A stretch of 64,000 bases of DNA from Pseudomonas sp. P8_229 (GCF_034008635.1 NZ_CP125378.1:3713501-3777500); one strand, 5' to 3'; positions 34,605 to 44,078 are shown, numbered from the stretch's first letter. Made by a program: numbers and translations. The notes: generated by a model not told the origin, from the letters alone.

Positions 34605-34631
34605 AAAAAACCGGCTTCGGCCGGTTTTTTT
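34605..34631 (+). terminator. Rho-independent terminator after RIO kinase gene
   Basis: Stem AAAACCGGC / GCCGGTTTT with a TTCG tetraloop and T-rich 3' side; the A-run on the left makes it potentially bidirectional. Confidence 0.92.
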
Positions 34632-34666
34632 GTGCCTGCCCCATTGCCAGAACCACCGCAGATCCC

Positions 34667-34800
34667 CTGCAGGAATGAGCCTGCTCGAAAACGCCGCAGG
34701 TCCCTTGTCGGAGTGAGCCTGCTCGCGATGGCGGCGTGTCATTTAGCAAGAGTGTTGTCTGACCCACCGCCATCGCGAGCAGGCTCACTCCTACAAGGGA
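34667..34800. repeat. REP cluster with three arms
   Basis: A degenerate REP (aatgagcctgctcgaaaac) is followed by a full REPIN of the gagtgagcctgctcgcgat subtype. The flanks tcccttgt / acaaggga extend the REPIN palindrome. Confidence 0.8.
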
Positions 34801-34863
34801 TTTATGGTGTTCTTGAAATGCGTATGGGACTCTTGTCAGCCCTCGCACACTCAAGGATTGAAT

Positions 34864-36066
34864 GTGAACGCCCGCCTGATCATCACCGCCCGGCTGATCT
34901 CCGACTTCGGCGCCTTTCTCAACATGGTCGCGCTGGCGACTTACGTCTACCTGCTGAGCAACAGCGCCATGAGCGTCGGGATATTCCTGGCCAGCCGTGT
35001 CGGCGGGGGGATTTTCGCCAGTCTGATCGGCACACGGTTCTATCGACGCTGGAATGGCCGGGTGCCGTTGATCGCCTTCGATCTGCTGCGTGCGGCGCTG
35101 CTCGGCGGGCTGTTGATCTTGCCGGTCAGCCAGCAGGCTTTGCTGTTGCCGGTGATCGCCTTTGGTCTGGGCTTTGGCAACTCGATGTTCGCCATCGGCC
35201 TCAACAGCCAGTTGCCGCGGCTGATCGAACCGGCGCAGCTCCTGAAAACCAATGCCTGGATCACCTCGGCGTCATCGGCGGCGATGGTCGGCGGCAGCCT
35301 GGTCTCCGGTTTGCTGGTGGCGGCATTCGGTTTCGAAACGGTGTTCGCGCTCAACGCACTGACCTATTTGCTGGCGGCGCTGTTGATCGCACCGTTGCGC
35401 TTCGCCGCCTCAGTGATCGACGAACAATCGGCCAGCGAACACGGTGAATGGCCAGCCCTCAGGCAAGGTCTGCGCAGTGCCCCGGTGATCGCGGCGATGC
35501 TTGCTGTGACCATGGCCGATACCTTGGGCAGCGCTGCACACAACGTCGGCTTCCCGATCATTTCCAAATTACTGACACCGGACTCGGCCAGCACCACGCT
35601 GGGCCTGATGCTGGCGGTGTGGGCCAGCGGCAAACTGCTTGGTGCGCGGATTGCCAGTCGCCTGGAAGGCTCGGACAACTGCCATCTGGAGCGGCGGTTT
35701 TTCTTCGGCGTGGCGTTGATGTCCTGCGGTTTCATCCTGATGTTCCAGCAGCACAGCCTCTATGGTCTGTTGCTGTTTTCGTTGCCTGCGGGGTTGGGCG
35801 ACGGCTTTTCCGAAGTCGGCCTGATGTCGCGCCTGCAACGTGAACCGGAGCATTTGCGCCTGCCGATCTTCAGCTTCCTGACCTTGCTGCAAATGACCGG
35901 GTTCGGCGTCGGCATGCTGATTGCCGCGCCGTTCTATGGCTGGTGGACACCGGGTGCCGTGGTGCTGCTGTTCCACGGCATCCCGCTTGGTACGTTGTTG
36001 ACGGTCAAAGGGTTGGCGCTCAGGCGCGCGCGGGTTGCGCGCAGCAGCCCGACGCCAGTTCCTTGA
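34864..36066 (+). CDS. MFS transporter
   Basis: A 400-residue major facilitator with about 12 helices. The first segments read IITARLISDFGAFLNMVALA and SVGIFLASRVGGGIFASLIG; the family resembles uncharacterised MFS exporters with short loops. GTG 34864 follows AAGGA at suitable distance; ATG 34804 would add a stretch that lies inside the REP-adjacent DNA. Substrate unknown. The 3' end overlaps convergent cueR by 47 bp. Confidence 0.8.
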   Translation: MNARLIITARLISDFGAFLNMVALATYVYLLSNSAMSVGIFLASRVGGGIFASLIGTRFYRRWNGRVPLIAFDLLRAALLGGLLILPVSQQALLLPVIAFGLGFGNSMFAIGLNSQLPRLIEPAQLLKTNAWITSASSAAMVGGSLVSGLLVAAFGFETVFALNALTYLLAALLIAPLRFAASVIDEQSASEHGEWPALRQGLRSAPVIAAMLAVTMADTLGSAAHNVGFPIISKLLTPDSASTTLGLMLAVWASGKLLGARIASRLEGSDNCHLERRFFFGVALMSCGFILMFQQHSLYGLLLFSLPAGLGDGFSEVGLMSRLQREPEHLRLPIFSFLTLLQMTGFGVGMLIAAPFYGWWTPGAVVLLFHGIPLGTLLTVKGLALRRARVARSSPTPVP

Positions 36067-36433
36067 GGATCGGGCAATCGGGGCGATGGTCGCCATTACA
36101 GTGTTCGACCAAATCCTGCAGGGTGTCGCGCAACTCGCCGAGTTCGCGGATCTTCTGGTTCAACTCGTCGATGTGCTGACGTGCCAGGGCTTTCACATCA
36201 GCGCTGGCGCGTTGGCGATCCTGCCAGAGGGTCAGCAGCTTGCCGACTTCTTCCAGGGAAAACCCCAGATCCCGCGAACGCTTGATGAACGCCAGCGTGT
36301 GCAAGTCATCCTCGCCGTAGACCCGGTAGCCGCTGTCGGTGCGATGGGCGGCCTTGAGCAGGCCGATCGACTCGTAATAGCGGATCATCTTTGCGCTCAG
36401 GCCACTGTGCCGGGCCGCTTGGCCGATGTTCAT
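36020..36433 (-). CDS. cueR: Cu(I)-responsive MerR regulator CueR
   Basis: A 137-residue MerR-family activator. The N-terminal winged helix is [20 protein letters not shown]; a dimerisation helix follows. Metal ligands are Cys112 and Cys120 ([13 protein letters not shown]), the same spacing and positions as in E. coli CueR, which senses Cu(I), Ag(I) or Au(I). It overlaps copA by 4 bp (ATGA), so it is co-transcribed. Two matching operators are found, upstream of copA and copZ. Confidence 0.94.
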   Translation of the reverse strand: MNIGQAARHSGLSAKMIRYYESIGLLKAAHRTDSGYRVYGEDDLHTLAFIKRSRDLGFSLEEVGKLLTLWQDRQRASADVKALARQHIDELNQKIRELGELRDTLQDLVEHCNGDHRPDCPILKELASGCCAQPARA

Positions 36434-38823
36434 CGGTGCTCCTCCAGGTCCTTCGGTTTCCAGGTTTTCAACAGTAGCGCATTGCTCACCACGCTGACGC
36501 TCGACAGTGCCATCGCTGCACCGGCCAGCACCGGGTTGAGGAAGCCGAACGCCGCCAACGGAATGCCGATCAGGTTGTAGACGAACGCCCAGAACAGATT
36601 CTGGCGGATCTTCGCGTAGGTCTTGCGGCTGATCTCCAGCGCTGCTGGCACCAGACGTGGGTCGCCGCGCATCAAGGTGATGCCGGCCGCGTGCATCGCC
36701 ACGTCGGTGCCGCCGCCCATGGCAATGCCGATGTCGGCCGCCGCCAGTGCCGGGGCGTCGTTGATGCCATCGCCGACCATCGCCACCACTCCGGTTTTCT
36801 TCAGTTCGGTGACGGTGGCGGCTTTGTCGGCGGGCAGCACTTCGGCGTGGACATTCTTGATGCCCAAAGCCTCGGCGACGACTTTCGCGCTACCACGGTT
36901 GTCGCCCGTCAGCAGATGGCTGTGGATATCTCGGGCTGCGAGTTGTTGCACCGCTTGCAGTGCGCCGGGCTTGAGTGTGTCACCGAAGGCGAACAACCCG
37001 AGCACACGCGGTTCAGGGCTTTGCTCGATCAGCCACGACAAGGTCCGGCCTTCGGTTTCCCACGCCTTGGCAGATTCGGCGAGATTGCCGGCGCTCAAAC
37101 CGCTTTCTTCCAGCAAAAGCCGGTTGCCCAGTGCGAGGCGCCGCCCCTCAAGATTGCCGGCGATACCACGCCCGGTCAGGGATTGGCTGTCGCTGACATC
37201 GGGCACGCTCAGGTCGCGCTCGGCCGCCGCGTCCAGTACCGCTTTGGCCAGTGGATGCTCACTGCCGCGCTGCAGGGCGCCGGCCAGTTGCAACGCTGAG
37301 TTTTCATCGCCGTCCAGTGCACTGAAATGCGCGATTCGCGGGGTGCCGGAGGTCAGGGTGCCGGTTTTGTCGAACACCACCGTGCTGACTTCATGGGCAC
37401 GCTCCAGTGCTTCGGCGTCCTTGATCAGAATGCCGTGACGCGCAGCCACGCCGGTGCCGGCCATGATCGCCGTCGGGGTAGCGAGGCCGAGCGCACAGGG
37501 GCACGCGATCACCAGCACGGCGACGGCATTGATCAACGCGGTTTCCATGGGCGCGCCGTACAGCCACCAACTGATCAGTGTCGCCAAAGCGATCAGCAAC
37601 ACGGTGGGCACGAACACCTGACTGACTTTATCCACCAGTTTCTGGATCGGCGCTTTCGCCGCCTGAGCGTCCTCCACCAGCCGGATTATCCGCGCCAGCA
37701 CGCTTTCTGCGCCAAGGGCGGTGGTGCGCACCAGAAGGCGACCTTCGCCGTTGATCGCACCGCCAGTGACCTTGTCGCCGGGTTGTTTCGGCACCGGCAG
37801 GCTTTCGCCGCTGATCAGCGCTTCGTCAGCGTGGCTCTGGCCTTCCAGCACTTCGCCGTCAACGGGGAAGCGTTCGCCGGGTTTGACCAAGACCTGATCG
37901 TTCAGGCGCAGGGCGCTGATCGCAACGTCCTGCTCGTGGCCGTCGATCACTTGAATCGCCCGTTCCGGGCGCAAGGCTTCCAGCGCGCGGATGGCGCTGG
38001 CGGTCTGGCGCTTGGCGCGGCTTTCCAGGTATTTGCCGAGCAGCACCAAGGCGATGACCACCGCCGACGCTTCGAAATACAGATGCGGCATGCGCCCGGC
38101 GGCGGTGGCCCATTCGTACAGGCTCAAGCCATAACCGGCGCTGGTGCCGAGGGCTACCAGCAAGTCCATGTTGCCTGCCCCGGCGCGCACGGCTTTCCAC
38201 GCGGCGACATAGAAACGTGCACCGAAAATGAATTGCACCGGCGTGGCGAGGGCAAATTGCGCCCAGGCCGGGAGCATCCAGTGAATGCCGAACGGTTGCA
38301 GCAGCATCGGCAACACCAGCGGCAACGCCAGGGCGATCGCGCAGATCAATGCCCAACGCTCATGTTGCAGGCGCTGTTGCTGATTATCGGTGGCAGGGTG
38401 TTCAGCCTGCCAGACGCTGGCCGAGTAACCCGCCTTGCTCACAGTGTCGAGCAGCGACTGCAGATCGATCTGACCGAGCAACTCGAGGTGAGCGCGTTCG
38501 TTGGCAAGGTTGACGCTGACGCTCTTCACTCCCGGCACTTTGTTCAGGGCACGTTCGACACGGCCGACACACGACGCGCAGGTCATGCCTTCGATGCTCA
38601 GTTCGATAGTTTGCTGCGGGACGCTGTAACCAGCACGCTCCACCGCCTCCATCAACGCCGGCAAGCTGTCGCCCGGCGCCTGGACGCGAGCCTGTTCGGT
38701 GGCGAGATTGACGCTGACGGCACTGGCGCCGCTGACTTTGCTCAACGCCCGCTCGACACGCCCGGCGCAACTGGCGCAGGTCATGCCGGCTATCGGCAGA
38801 TCGAAAGTGGTGGAATCGGACAT
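36430..38823 (-). CDS. copA: Cu(I)-exporting P1B-type ATPase CopA
   Basis: A 797-residue copper exporter. Two N-terminal HMA domains each carry GMTCASC. Eight membrane helices surround the CPC motif ([14 protein letters not shown]), the TGES-equivalent [10 protein letters not shown], the phosphorylation site DKTGTLTSG, an SEHPLAKA His-Pro motif and [10 protein letters not shown]. The last two helices contain [13 protein letters not shown] and [12 protein letters not shown], the Cu(I)-type signature. It moves Cu(I) from the cytosol to the periplasm. AGGGAG precedes the ATG, and a CueR promoter lies just upstream. Confidence 0.96.
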   Translation of the reverse strand: MSDSTTFDLPIAGMTCASCAGRVERALSKVSGASAVSVNLATEQARVQAPGDSLPALMEAVERAGYSVPQQTIELSIEGMTCASCVGRVERALNKVPGVKSVSVNLANERAHLELLGQIDLQSLLDTVSKAGYSASVWQAEHPATDNQQQRLQHERWALICAIALALPLVLPMLLQPFGIHWMLPAWAQFALATPVQFIFGARFYVAAWKAVRAGAGNMDLLVALGTSAGYGLSLYEWATAAGRMPHLYFEASAVVIALVLLGKYLESRAKRQTASAIRALEALRPERAIQVIDGHEQDVAISALRLNDQVLVKPGERFPVDGEVLEGQSHADEALISGESLPVPKQPGDKVTGGAINGEGRLLVRTTALGAESVLARIIRLVEDAQAAKAPIQKLVDKVSQVFVPTVLLIALATLISWWLYGAPMETALINAVAVLVIACPCALGLATPTAIMAGTGVAARHGILIKDAEALERAHEVSTVVFDKTGTLTSGTPRIAHFSALDGDENSALQLAGALQRGSEHPLAKAVLDAAAERDLSVPDVSDSQSLTGRGIAGNLEGRRLALGNRLLLEESGLSAGNLAESAKAWETEGRTLSWLIEQSPEPRVLGLFAFGDTLKPGALQAVQQLAARDIHSHLLTGDNRGSAKVVAEALGIKNVHAEVLPADKAATVTELKKTGVVAMVGDGINDAPALAAADIGIAMGGGTDVAMHAAGITLMRGDPRLVPAALEISRKTYAKIRQNLFWAFVYNLIGIPLAAFGFLNPVLAGAAMALSSVSVVSNALLLKTWKPKDLEEHR

Positions 38824-38853
38824 CGGTCGTACTCCCTGTAGTAGATGCCTACA

Positions 38854-38884
38854 AGGATCAACCTTGCCATTCGGGCAAGGTCAA
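38854..38884 (-). promoter_or_regulatory. CueR-type promoter of copA
   Basis: Read on the minus strand: -35 TTGACC, 19-bp spacer TTGCCCGAATGGCAAGGTT, -10 GATCCT. The spacer contains the inverted repeat ACCTTGCC-N7-GGCAAGGT. The 19-bp spacing is the hallmark of MerR/CueR promoters. It ends 30 bp upstream of the copA start. Confidence 0.93.
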
Positions 38885-38914
38885 GCGCCAATCTTTGGCT
38901 CACCACAAAACAAC

Positions 38915-39003
38915 TGTGGGAGCGAGCTTGCTCGCGAAAGCGGTGTGTCAGTCAATATCATCACTGAATAACACACTGCTTTCGCGAGCAGGCTCGCTCC
39001 CAC
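38915..39003. repeat. REPIN
   Basis: Inverted REP pair with symmetric outer flanks (accacaaaa on the left, ttttgtggt on the right), located upstream of copA and after the small secreted protein gene. Confidence 0.85.
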
Positions 39004-39018
39004 ATTTTGTGGTTTTGC

Positions 39019-39402
39019 TCAGTATTCGAGGGCGGCAGGTCGCAGGTACAAACCTTTGGCAGACGTCGCGATCCGGTACTTCACCACGTCCCCGGCCTTG
39101 AGCGTGATCTCCTGAGCCGGCGGTGCCAGCATGCCTGGCTTGCAACCCGGCACCTGGCTCGGCTCAAGTTTCAGGCGAATGGAAAACGTGCCGTGTTGCA
39201 GGTTGAACGAGGTGGACTGCTCCTGCAGCAGGCGTCCGGCAAACTGGTCCTGAATGTACACGCCGATCTCGCAGGAGGTCGGTACTTCGAGGCGCTCGCG
39301 CGAGATGATCAGAACCGCGTAGTCCTCGCCGGTCGCGTTGGCCTGGGGCAGGGCGGCAAAGAGGCTGAGCAAGCCAAACAGGCTGAAAGCTGACCAGCGC
39401 AT
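39019..39402 (-). CDS. Small secreted protein, function unknown
   Basis: A 127-residue protein with a signal peptide (FSLFGLLSLFAALPQANA). The mature part has two Cys (PTSCEIGV and VPGCKPGM) that could form a disulphide, and a beta-rich pattern (AVLIISRERLEVP, FSIRLKLEPSQVP). CAGGAG lies upstream of ATG 39402; the longer frame to 39534 is not supported. It lies between copA and copZ and is divergent from copZ, but shows no Met- or His-rich copper motif. I do not recognise the family. Confidence 0.65.
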   Translation of the reverse strand: MRWSAFSLFGLLSLFAALPQANATGEDYAVLIISRERLEVPTSCEIGVYIQDQFAGRLLQEQSTSFNLQHGTFSIRLKLEPSQVPGCKPGMLAPPAQEITLKAGDVVKYRIATSAKGLYLRPAALEY

Positions 39403-39489
39403 GGCTGAATCTCCTGAGTTTGAGTCATTGATGCACGCAGCTTGGCTGAGCGCGACGCCGATTGCCAGCCCGGCCGTTTCTTGCAGAAC

Positions 39490-39520
39490 TTGACCTTGCC
39501 ATGGTGGCAAGCTCGACACT
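39490..39520 (+). promoter_or_regulatory. CueR-type promoter of copZ
   Basis: -35 TTGACC, 19-bp spacer TTGCCATGGTGGCAAGCTC, -10 GACACT. It matches the copA promoter in the -35, the spacer length and the TTGCC/GGCAA dyad. It ends 30 bp upstream of copZ. Confidence 0.92.
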
Positions 39521-39550
39521 GCCGGCAATCTCACTCAAAGGAGTCAATCC

Positions 39551-39748
39551 ATGCAAGTGTTCAACGTTCAAGGCATGTCCTGCGGCCACTGCGTCAAAGC
39601 CATCACCAACGCGGTGCAGGCAAAGGATCCGGCGGCCAGCGTGCGGGTCGATCTGGCGGCCAAAGAGGTTGGTGTTGAAAGTGCGCTGAGTGCTGAGCAG
39701 GTCATGGAGGTCATCAGCGAAGAAGGCTACGCCGTCAAACTCGCCTGA
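39551..39748 (+). CDS. copZ: Copper chaperone CopZ
   Basis: A 65-residue HMA-fold metallochaperone with the metal site GMSCGHC (Cys11, Cys14). It carries Cu(I) in the cytosol, probably to CopA. AAAGGAG lies upstream of the ATG, and a CueR promoter controls it. It is separate from the copA-cueR operon and faces the other way. Confidence 0.92.
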   Translation: MQVFNVQGMSCGHCVKAITNAVQAKDPAASVRVDLAAKEVGVESALSAEQVMEVISEEGYAVKLA

Positions 39749-39838
39749 CGTTTTTATAGTTAGCGAGCTATCGGAATGTTCAAGGCGTCCGGGCGCGGCT
39801 AGACTGTCGGGCTGCCGACTTGCCAACCTGGATGCCTG

Positions 39839-41041
39839 ATGAACTTCCGTACCATTCTGATTCTCGGTGCCTTGACCGCCTTCGGGCCCTTGGCGATCGA
39901 CTTCTATCTACCTGCATTTCCTTCCATGGCGCTGGCGTTCGGCACCGATGAGAAGCACGTGCAGATGACGCTGGCAGCCTATTTCGCCGGATTGTCGATT
40001 GGCCAACTGGCTTATGGTCCGGTGGCGGATCGCTTTGGCCGGCGGATCCCGTTGCTCACCGGTCTGGCGTTGTTCACGCTGGCGTCACTGGCCTGCGCGT
40101 ATGCGCCGAATCTGGAATGGCTGATCGGTGCTCGCTTTGTCCAGGCGTTGGGCGGCTGTGCGGGGATGGTGATTTCCCGGGCGGTAGTCAGCGACAAGTG
40201 CGACGCGGTGGGGTCGGCGAAAGTCTTTTCGCAGTTGATGCTGGTGATGGGCTTGGCACCGATTCTGGCACCGATGCTCGGTGGCTTGCTGGTCAATACC
40301 ACGGGCTGGCAGTCGATTTTCCTCGTGCTGACCGGGTTCAGCGCCCTGGCCGGACTGGCGGTGGCGCTCGGCCTGCCGGAAAGCATGCCGGCTCATATGC
40401 CGCGTCAGCCGTTATCCGGTGCACTGCGCCAGTACGGCCGCCTGCTGAAGGATCGGGTCTATCTCGGTCACGCCCTGACCGGTGGTATCGCCATTGCCGG
40501 GATGTTCGCTTACATCGCCGGTTCACCGTTCATCTTCATCAAACTGTACGGCGTGCCGGCCGAGCATTTCGGCTGGCTGTTCGGCACCAACGCGGCGGGG
40601 TTCATTCTGGTGGCGCAGGTCAATGCGCGGCTGCTGGCCAAGCGTGGCCCGGCATTTCTGCTGTCGCGGGCGGTCTGGGTTTACCTGTGTGCCGGGCTGG
40701 CGCTGCTCGCGGTGAGTGTCTTGCACACCGAAGCCTTGTGGCCGCTGCTGATTCCATTGTTTATCTGTGTCTCCAGCCTTGGCTGCATCAGCCCCAACGC
40801 GGCGGCTTGTGCAATGAATGGACAGGGCGCTCGCGCCGGCAGTGCATCGGCGTTGCTCGGCTGCATGCAGTTCAGCGTCGCCGCTGGTGCTTCGGCACTG
40901 GTGGGGGTATTGCACGACGGCACCGCCGTGCCGATGGCGATGGTCATCAGCCTGTGCGGTTTACTGGTCGTGAGCGTCGCGATGCTCACCCGCCGCCTGC
41001 AGAATGCCCGCGCATTGGCGCAAGCCCAGGCCGAGGCGTAA
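39839..41041 (+). CDS. Bcr/CflA family multidrug efflux MFS transporter
   Basis: A 400-residue, 12-helix drug:H+ antiporter. The N-terminus (LGALTAFGPLAIDFYLPAFP) and motif A region (LAYGPVADRFGRRIPLL) are typical of the Bcr/CflA group (bicyclomycin, chloramphenicol, sulphonamide export), as is the later RGLGGCAGMVISRAVV-like segment (QALGGCAGMVISRAVVSD). Exact substrate unknown. Confidence 0.88.
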   Translation: MNFRTILILGALTAFGPLAIDFYLPAFPSMALAFGTDEKHVQMTLAAYFAGLSIGQLAYGPVADRFGRRIPLLTGLALFTLASLACAYAPNLEWLIGARFVQALGGCAGMVISRAVVSDKCDAVGSAKVFSQLMLVMGLAPILAPMLGGLLVNTTGWQSIFLVLTGFSALAGLAVALGLPESMPAHMPRQPLSGALRQYGRLLKDRVYLGHALTGGIAIAGMFAYIAGSPFIFIKLYGVPAEHFGWLFGTNAAGFILVAQVNARLLAKRGPAFLLSRAVWVYLCAGLALLAVSVLHTEALWPLLIPLFICVSSLGCISPNAAACAMNGQGARAGSASALLGCMQFSVAAGASALVGVLHDGTAVPMAMVISLCGLLVVSVAMLTRRLQNARALAQAQAEA

Positions 41042-41046
41042 AAGGC

Positions 41047-41220
41047 TCAGCCAGCCGCGCGTTGCTGGCTGCGGTCGGGAATCTGATGGGGCGCGCAGAG
41101 TCGCGCTTCGAGGGTGCGGGTGAAGGCGAGAGCCTCGGCTTCACTGCGAAATGTCACGGCATGCTGGTCGAGACGAACCTGCCATTGGGACTTTGCCACT
41201 TCTTTTATCAGGATCTTCAT
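41047..41220 (-). CDS. Small conserved-looking protein, function unknown
   Basis: A 57-residue protein starting MKILIKEVAKSQWQVRLDQ. GGGAGG lies upstream of the ATG, which supports translation; the frame to 41307 has no such site. The fold could be a small beta-beta-alpha unit like DUF2188 proteins. No motif allows a function. Confidence 0.55.
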   Translation of the reverse strand: MKILIKEVAKSQWQVRLDQHAVTFRSEAEALAFTRTLEARLCAPHQIPDRSQQRAAG

Positions 41221-41320
41221 TGCTGACCTCCCTTGTGTAAAAGATGCATCGCAGAGATTTCGATTGTAGACCTGAATACGATCGCATTTGTGACAACGGT
41301 CAAGCATCTGACTGACGGCA

Positions 41321-41354
41321 AAAACCAGCGCCAGCCCTGACGGGAGCTGGCGCT
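41321..41354 (-). terminator. Terminator of the dehydrogenase operon
   Basis: Stem AGCGCCAGC / GCTGGCGCT (41327-41335 and 41346-41354) with a 10-nt loop; on the minus strand GGTTTTTG follows. It lies 20 bp after the dehydrogenase stop. Confidence 0.85.
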
Positions 41355-41373
41355 CGTTATGACCTTCAAATTC

Positions 41374-42387
41374 TCAGAAACTTTCTAAAACAATTTTGCC
41401 CTTGGCTTTGCCACTTTCCAGCAGTTCATGCGCGCGACGCAGATTTGCCGCATTGATCTTGCCGAAATGCTCGCCCACCGTGGTCTTCAACGTCCCCGCA
41501 TCAATCAGCTCGGCCACGCGGTTGAGCAGTGAGTGCTGCTCGATCATGTCCGGGGTTTCGAACAGCGAGCGGGTGTACATGAATTCCCAGTGCAGCGACA
41601 GGCTCTTGCGCTTGAGCTTGGTCACGTCGAGCGACTTCGGATCGTCGATCAGCGCCAGTTTGCCTTGCGGCGCCAACGCCTCGACCAGTTGATCGAGGTG
41701 ATGATCGGTCTGGGTCAGGCTGGCGACGTGGGTTACGTGGTCGATCCCGGTGCGCTTGAGCTCTTCGCTCAGCGGCTGGCTGTGGTCGATCACCAGATCG
41801 GCGCCCAGCTCAGTCACCCAGTCGCGGGTCTGCGCGCGGGAGGCCGTGCCAATCACTTTCAGGCCGGTCAATTGTTTGGCCAGTTGGGTGAGGATCGAGC
41901 CGACCCCACCGGCAGCGCCGACGATCAGCAGGCTCTGGCCTTCAGCGGCTTTGCCCTCGCGAACCTGCAGGCGTTCGAACAACAGTTCCCAGGCAGTGAT
42001 GGCGGTCAACGGCAGGGCGGCGGCTTCGGCGAAACCGAGGGACTTGGGCATGTGGCCGACAATCCGCTCATCGACCACGTGCAGTTCGCTGTTGCCCCCG
42101 GCGCGGGCGATGGAGCCGGCGTAGAAGACTTTGTCGCCGGCCTTGAACAGACTCACTTCGTTGCCGACAGCCTTGACCACACCGGCGACGTCCCAGCCCA
42201 GCACTTTCGCCGCGCCGTTTTCCGGGGCCACGTTCTGCCGCACCTTGGTGTCGACCGGGTTGACCGAGATAGCTTTGACTTCTACCAGCAGGTCGCGCGG
42301 GCCGGCGACCGGTTCTGGCAGTTCGATGTCCTGCAGGGATTTTTCGTCGCTGATCGGCAGGGAGGCGTAATAGGCGATGGCTTTCAT
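41374..42387 (-). CDS. Zinc-type alcohol dehydrogenase-like / quinone reductase
   Basis: A 337-residue MDR-superfamily oxidoreductase of the YogA/zeta-crystallin-like group, NADPH-dependent. GroES-like domain (VKAISVNPVDTKVR, VLGWDVAGVVKAVG) precedes the Rossmann domain with LLIVGAAGGVGSILTQLAKQ. The structural zinc Cys cluster is absent, as in quinone reductases. Likely reduces quinones or activated carbonyls. It follows the ABM monooxygenase gene by 32 bp in one operon. Confidence 0.85.
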   Translation of the reverse strand: MKAIAYYASLPISDEKSLQDIELPEPVAGPRDLLVEVKAISVNPVDTKVRQNVAPENGAAKVLGWDVAGVVKAVGNEVSLFKAGDKVFYAGSIARAGGNSELHVVDERIVGHMPKSLGFAEAAALPLTAITAWELLFERLQVREGKAAEGQSLLIVGAAGGVGSILTQLAKQLTGLKVIGTASRAQTRDWVTELGADLVIDHSQPLSEELKRTGIDHVTHVASLTQTDHHLDQLVEALAPQGKLALIDDPKSLDVTKLKRKSLSLHWEFMYTRSLFETPDMIEQHSLLNRVAELIDAGTLKTTVGEHFGKINAANLRRAHELLESGKAKGKIVLESF

Positions 42388-42419
42388 GACTTGCTCCGTA
42401 ACGGTAATAGAAGAAGGGC

Positions 42420-42713
42420 TCAGGCGATGGCGCCCAGGCGTTTCAATTGGAAGTGTTCGATGCAATGGGCCGCAGTCGCCTGGAAGTTCAGGAAATGCGC
42501 ACTGGCGTTGTGCGCCGAGAGGATCTCCTCGCTGGCCCAGTGCTCGATCACATAAAAGGTCAGCGGATCGGCCAGGTCGCGATGCAGGTCGTACTGGCTG
42601 CAGCCTGCTTCGGCGCGGCTGGGCTCAACCAGTTCACGCAGGGCGTTTTCGAGGGTGTCCTGCTGGCCTGGCTTGGCGATCAGGGTGGCGATGGCGGTGA
42701 ATGGCTGGGACAT
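42420..42713 (-). CDS. Antibiotic biosynthesis monooxygenase domain protein (YgiN-like)
   Basis: A 97-residue ABM-fold protein (FTAIATLIAKPGQQDTLENALR at the start, quoted up to 20 residues; YDLHRDLADPLTFYVIEHWA later). YgiN-type members oxidise quinols to quinones. With the quinone-reductase-like gene downstream it may form a quinone redox cycle or detoxification module. A LysR gene is divergent 120 bp away. Confidence 0.82.
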   Translation of the reverse strand: MSQPFTAIATLIAKPGQQDTLENALRELVEPSRAEAGCSQYDLHRDLADPLTFYVIEHWASEEILSAHNASAHFLNFQATAAHCIEHFQLKRLGAIA

Positions 42714-42833
42714 GCTCGGCTCCAGAGAAGCGGGATGAATTCGATGGAGCAGATGATTGGCTATTTCTCGGCGCGATAAAACCGGCTAAAAGAGCAGTCT
42801 CTTTCAATATTTTTTTGATAATCGAGGCTGAGA

Positions 42834-43763
42834 ATGCTGCGTTTCGATGATTTGCAGTTGTTCGTTCGCGCGGCGGACCTGGGCAGTCTGTCGGCGGCGG
42901 CGCGGGTCATGGACATGTCCGCTGCTGTCGCCAGTGCTGCGCTCAAGCGCATCGAACAGCAACTGGGCGCACGTCTGCTGGCCCGTTCGACCCGCAGCCT
43001 GCGCCTGACCGCCGAGGGCGAAGGCTTTCTCGAATATGCCCGCGCCGCGTTGAGCCAACTGGATGAGGGGCGACGCTACCTGTCCAGCGCGCAGGATCAG
43101 GTCAGCGGGATCCTGCAACTGTCGGCGCCTTCGGACTTCGGCCGCAACCTGTTGCTGCCGTGGCTCGACGAGTTTCAGCGCGAGCACCCGAAGCTGACCG
43201 TGCGCCTGCTGCTCGGTGACCGCATCGCCGATCTGTTCCGCCAGCCCGTGGACATCGCGCTGCGCTACGGCGAACCGGAAGACTCCAGCCTGGTCGCCTT
43301 GCCGATCGCCCCGCACAACCGCCGCGTGCTCTGTGCATCGCCGGCGTACCTGGCGCGCCACGGCGAACCGCGTCAGCTCGAACAACTGGCTCAGCACAAT
43401 TGCCTGCTGTACATGCTCGGCAGCCGGGTGCACGACCATTGGAGCTTTCATGACGGCAAACGTGAAGTCGGCCTGACGGTCAGCGGTGACCGCTTCAGTG
43501 ATGACGCCGACGTGGTGCGCTTGTGGGCAGTGGCAGGGGCGGGGATCGCCTACAAGTCGTGGCTCGATGTCGGCGCGGATGTCCTCGCCGGGCGACTCAA
43601 AGTGCTGCTGCCGGAACTGCAGTGCGAGCGCGCTCCGCTGAATCTGTTGTGCGCCCATCGCGCGCAATTGAGTAAGCCGGTGAACCTTTTAAGGGAAATG
43701 CTCGCCAGCCGATGCGCCGAATTGAGTAGTCAATTTCCGCATTTCCCGAAAGTTGATCATTAG
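42834..43763 (+). CDS. LysR-type transcriptional regulator
   Basis: A 309-residue LTTR. The N-terminal helix-turn-helix is DLQLFVRAADLGSLSAAARV followed by MSAAVASAALKRIEQQLGARL; the effector domain follows (ILQLSAPSDFGRNLLLPWL, DIALRYGEPEDSSLVALPI). Its position next to the divergent ABM/dehydrogenase operon suggests it controls that operon, in the manner of QhpR/CrgA-type regulators of electrophile response. Inducer unknown. Confidence 0.88.
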   Translation: MLRFDDLQLFVRAADLGSLSAAARVMDMSAAVASAALKRIEQQLGARLLARSTRSLRLTAEGEGFLEYARAALSQLDEGRRYLSSAQDQVSGILQLSAPSDFGRNLLLPWLDEFQREHPKLTVRLLLGDRIADLFRQPVDIALRYGEPEDSSLVALPIAPHNRRVLCASPAYLARHGEPRQLEQLAQHNCLLYMLGSRVHDHWSFHDGKREVGLTVSGDRFSDDADVVRLWAVAGAGIAYKSWLDVGADVLAGRLKVLLPELQCERAPLNLLCAHRAQLSKPVNLLREMLASRCAELSSQFPHFPKVDH

Positions 43764-43845
43764 TCGCAGGCAATTAGCGAAATTTCTCTCAGCAACTATC
43801 ACCATTCGTGCCAGCCACGGCGCAGGAAGCGGCGTGTATCCCGCT

Positions 43846-43909
43846 TATACTAGCGCCGCCTCAAACCTGCACCGATAACCGGCCAGGGCAGAGTCCGGCC
43901 GGTTTTTCC
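43846..43909 (+). terminator. Terminator with an upstream -10-like element
   Basis: Stem AACCGGCC / GGCCGGTT (43877-43884 and 43897-43904), 12-nt loop, then T5. About 26 bp earlier is TATACT (43846-43851). The hairpin may end LysR transcription, or with the -10 box mark a short leader or small RNA ahead of the ArsR gene. The rest of 43764-44078 shows no gene. Confidence 0.6.
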
Positions 43910-44078
43910 GGGGCTGGACCAGAAGTGCACAAACGCCGCGGACACTCCATTGACGGGTGCTGCATCACTGGCCTGCGTTGCTCCGGTTCATGGCGTTTTA
44001 CGCGTCTTGGCCGACGACGCATTACTGGTCAAGATGTCTTCGAGCAGTAGACGATACGATTCAACAGGGAGTGAATAC

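Noticed and set aside
34804..34863. ATG 34804 as start of the MFS gene
   Set aside because: The added 20 residues are not membrane-like and adjoin REP DNA; GTG 34864 has AAGGA at proper distance and opens directly into the first helix.
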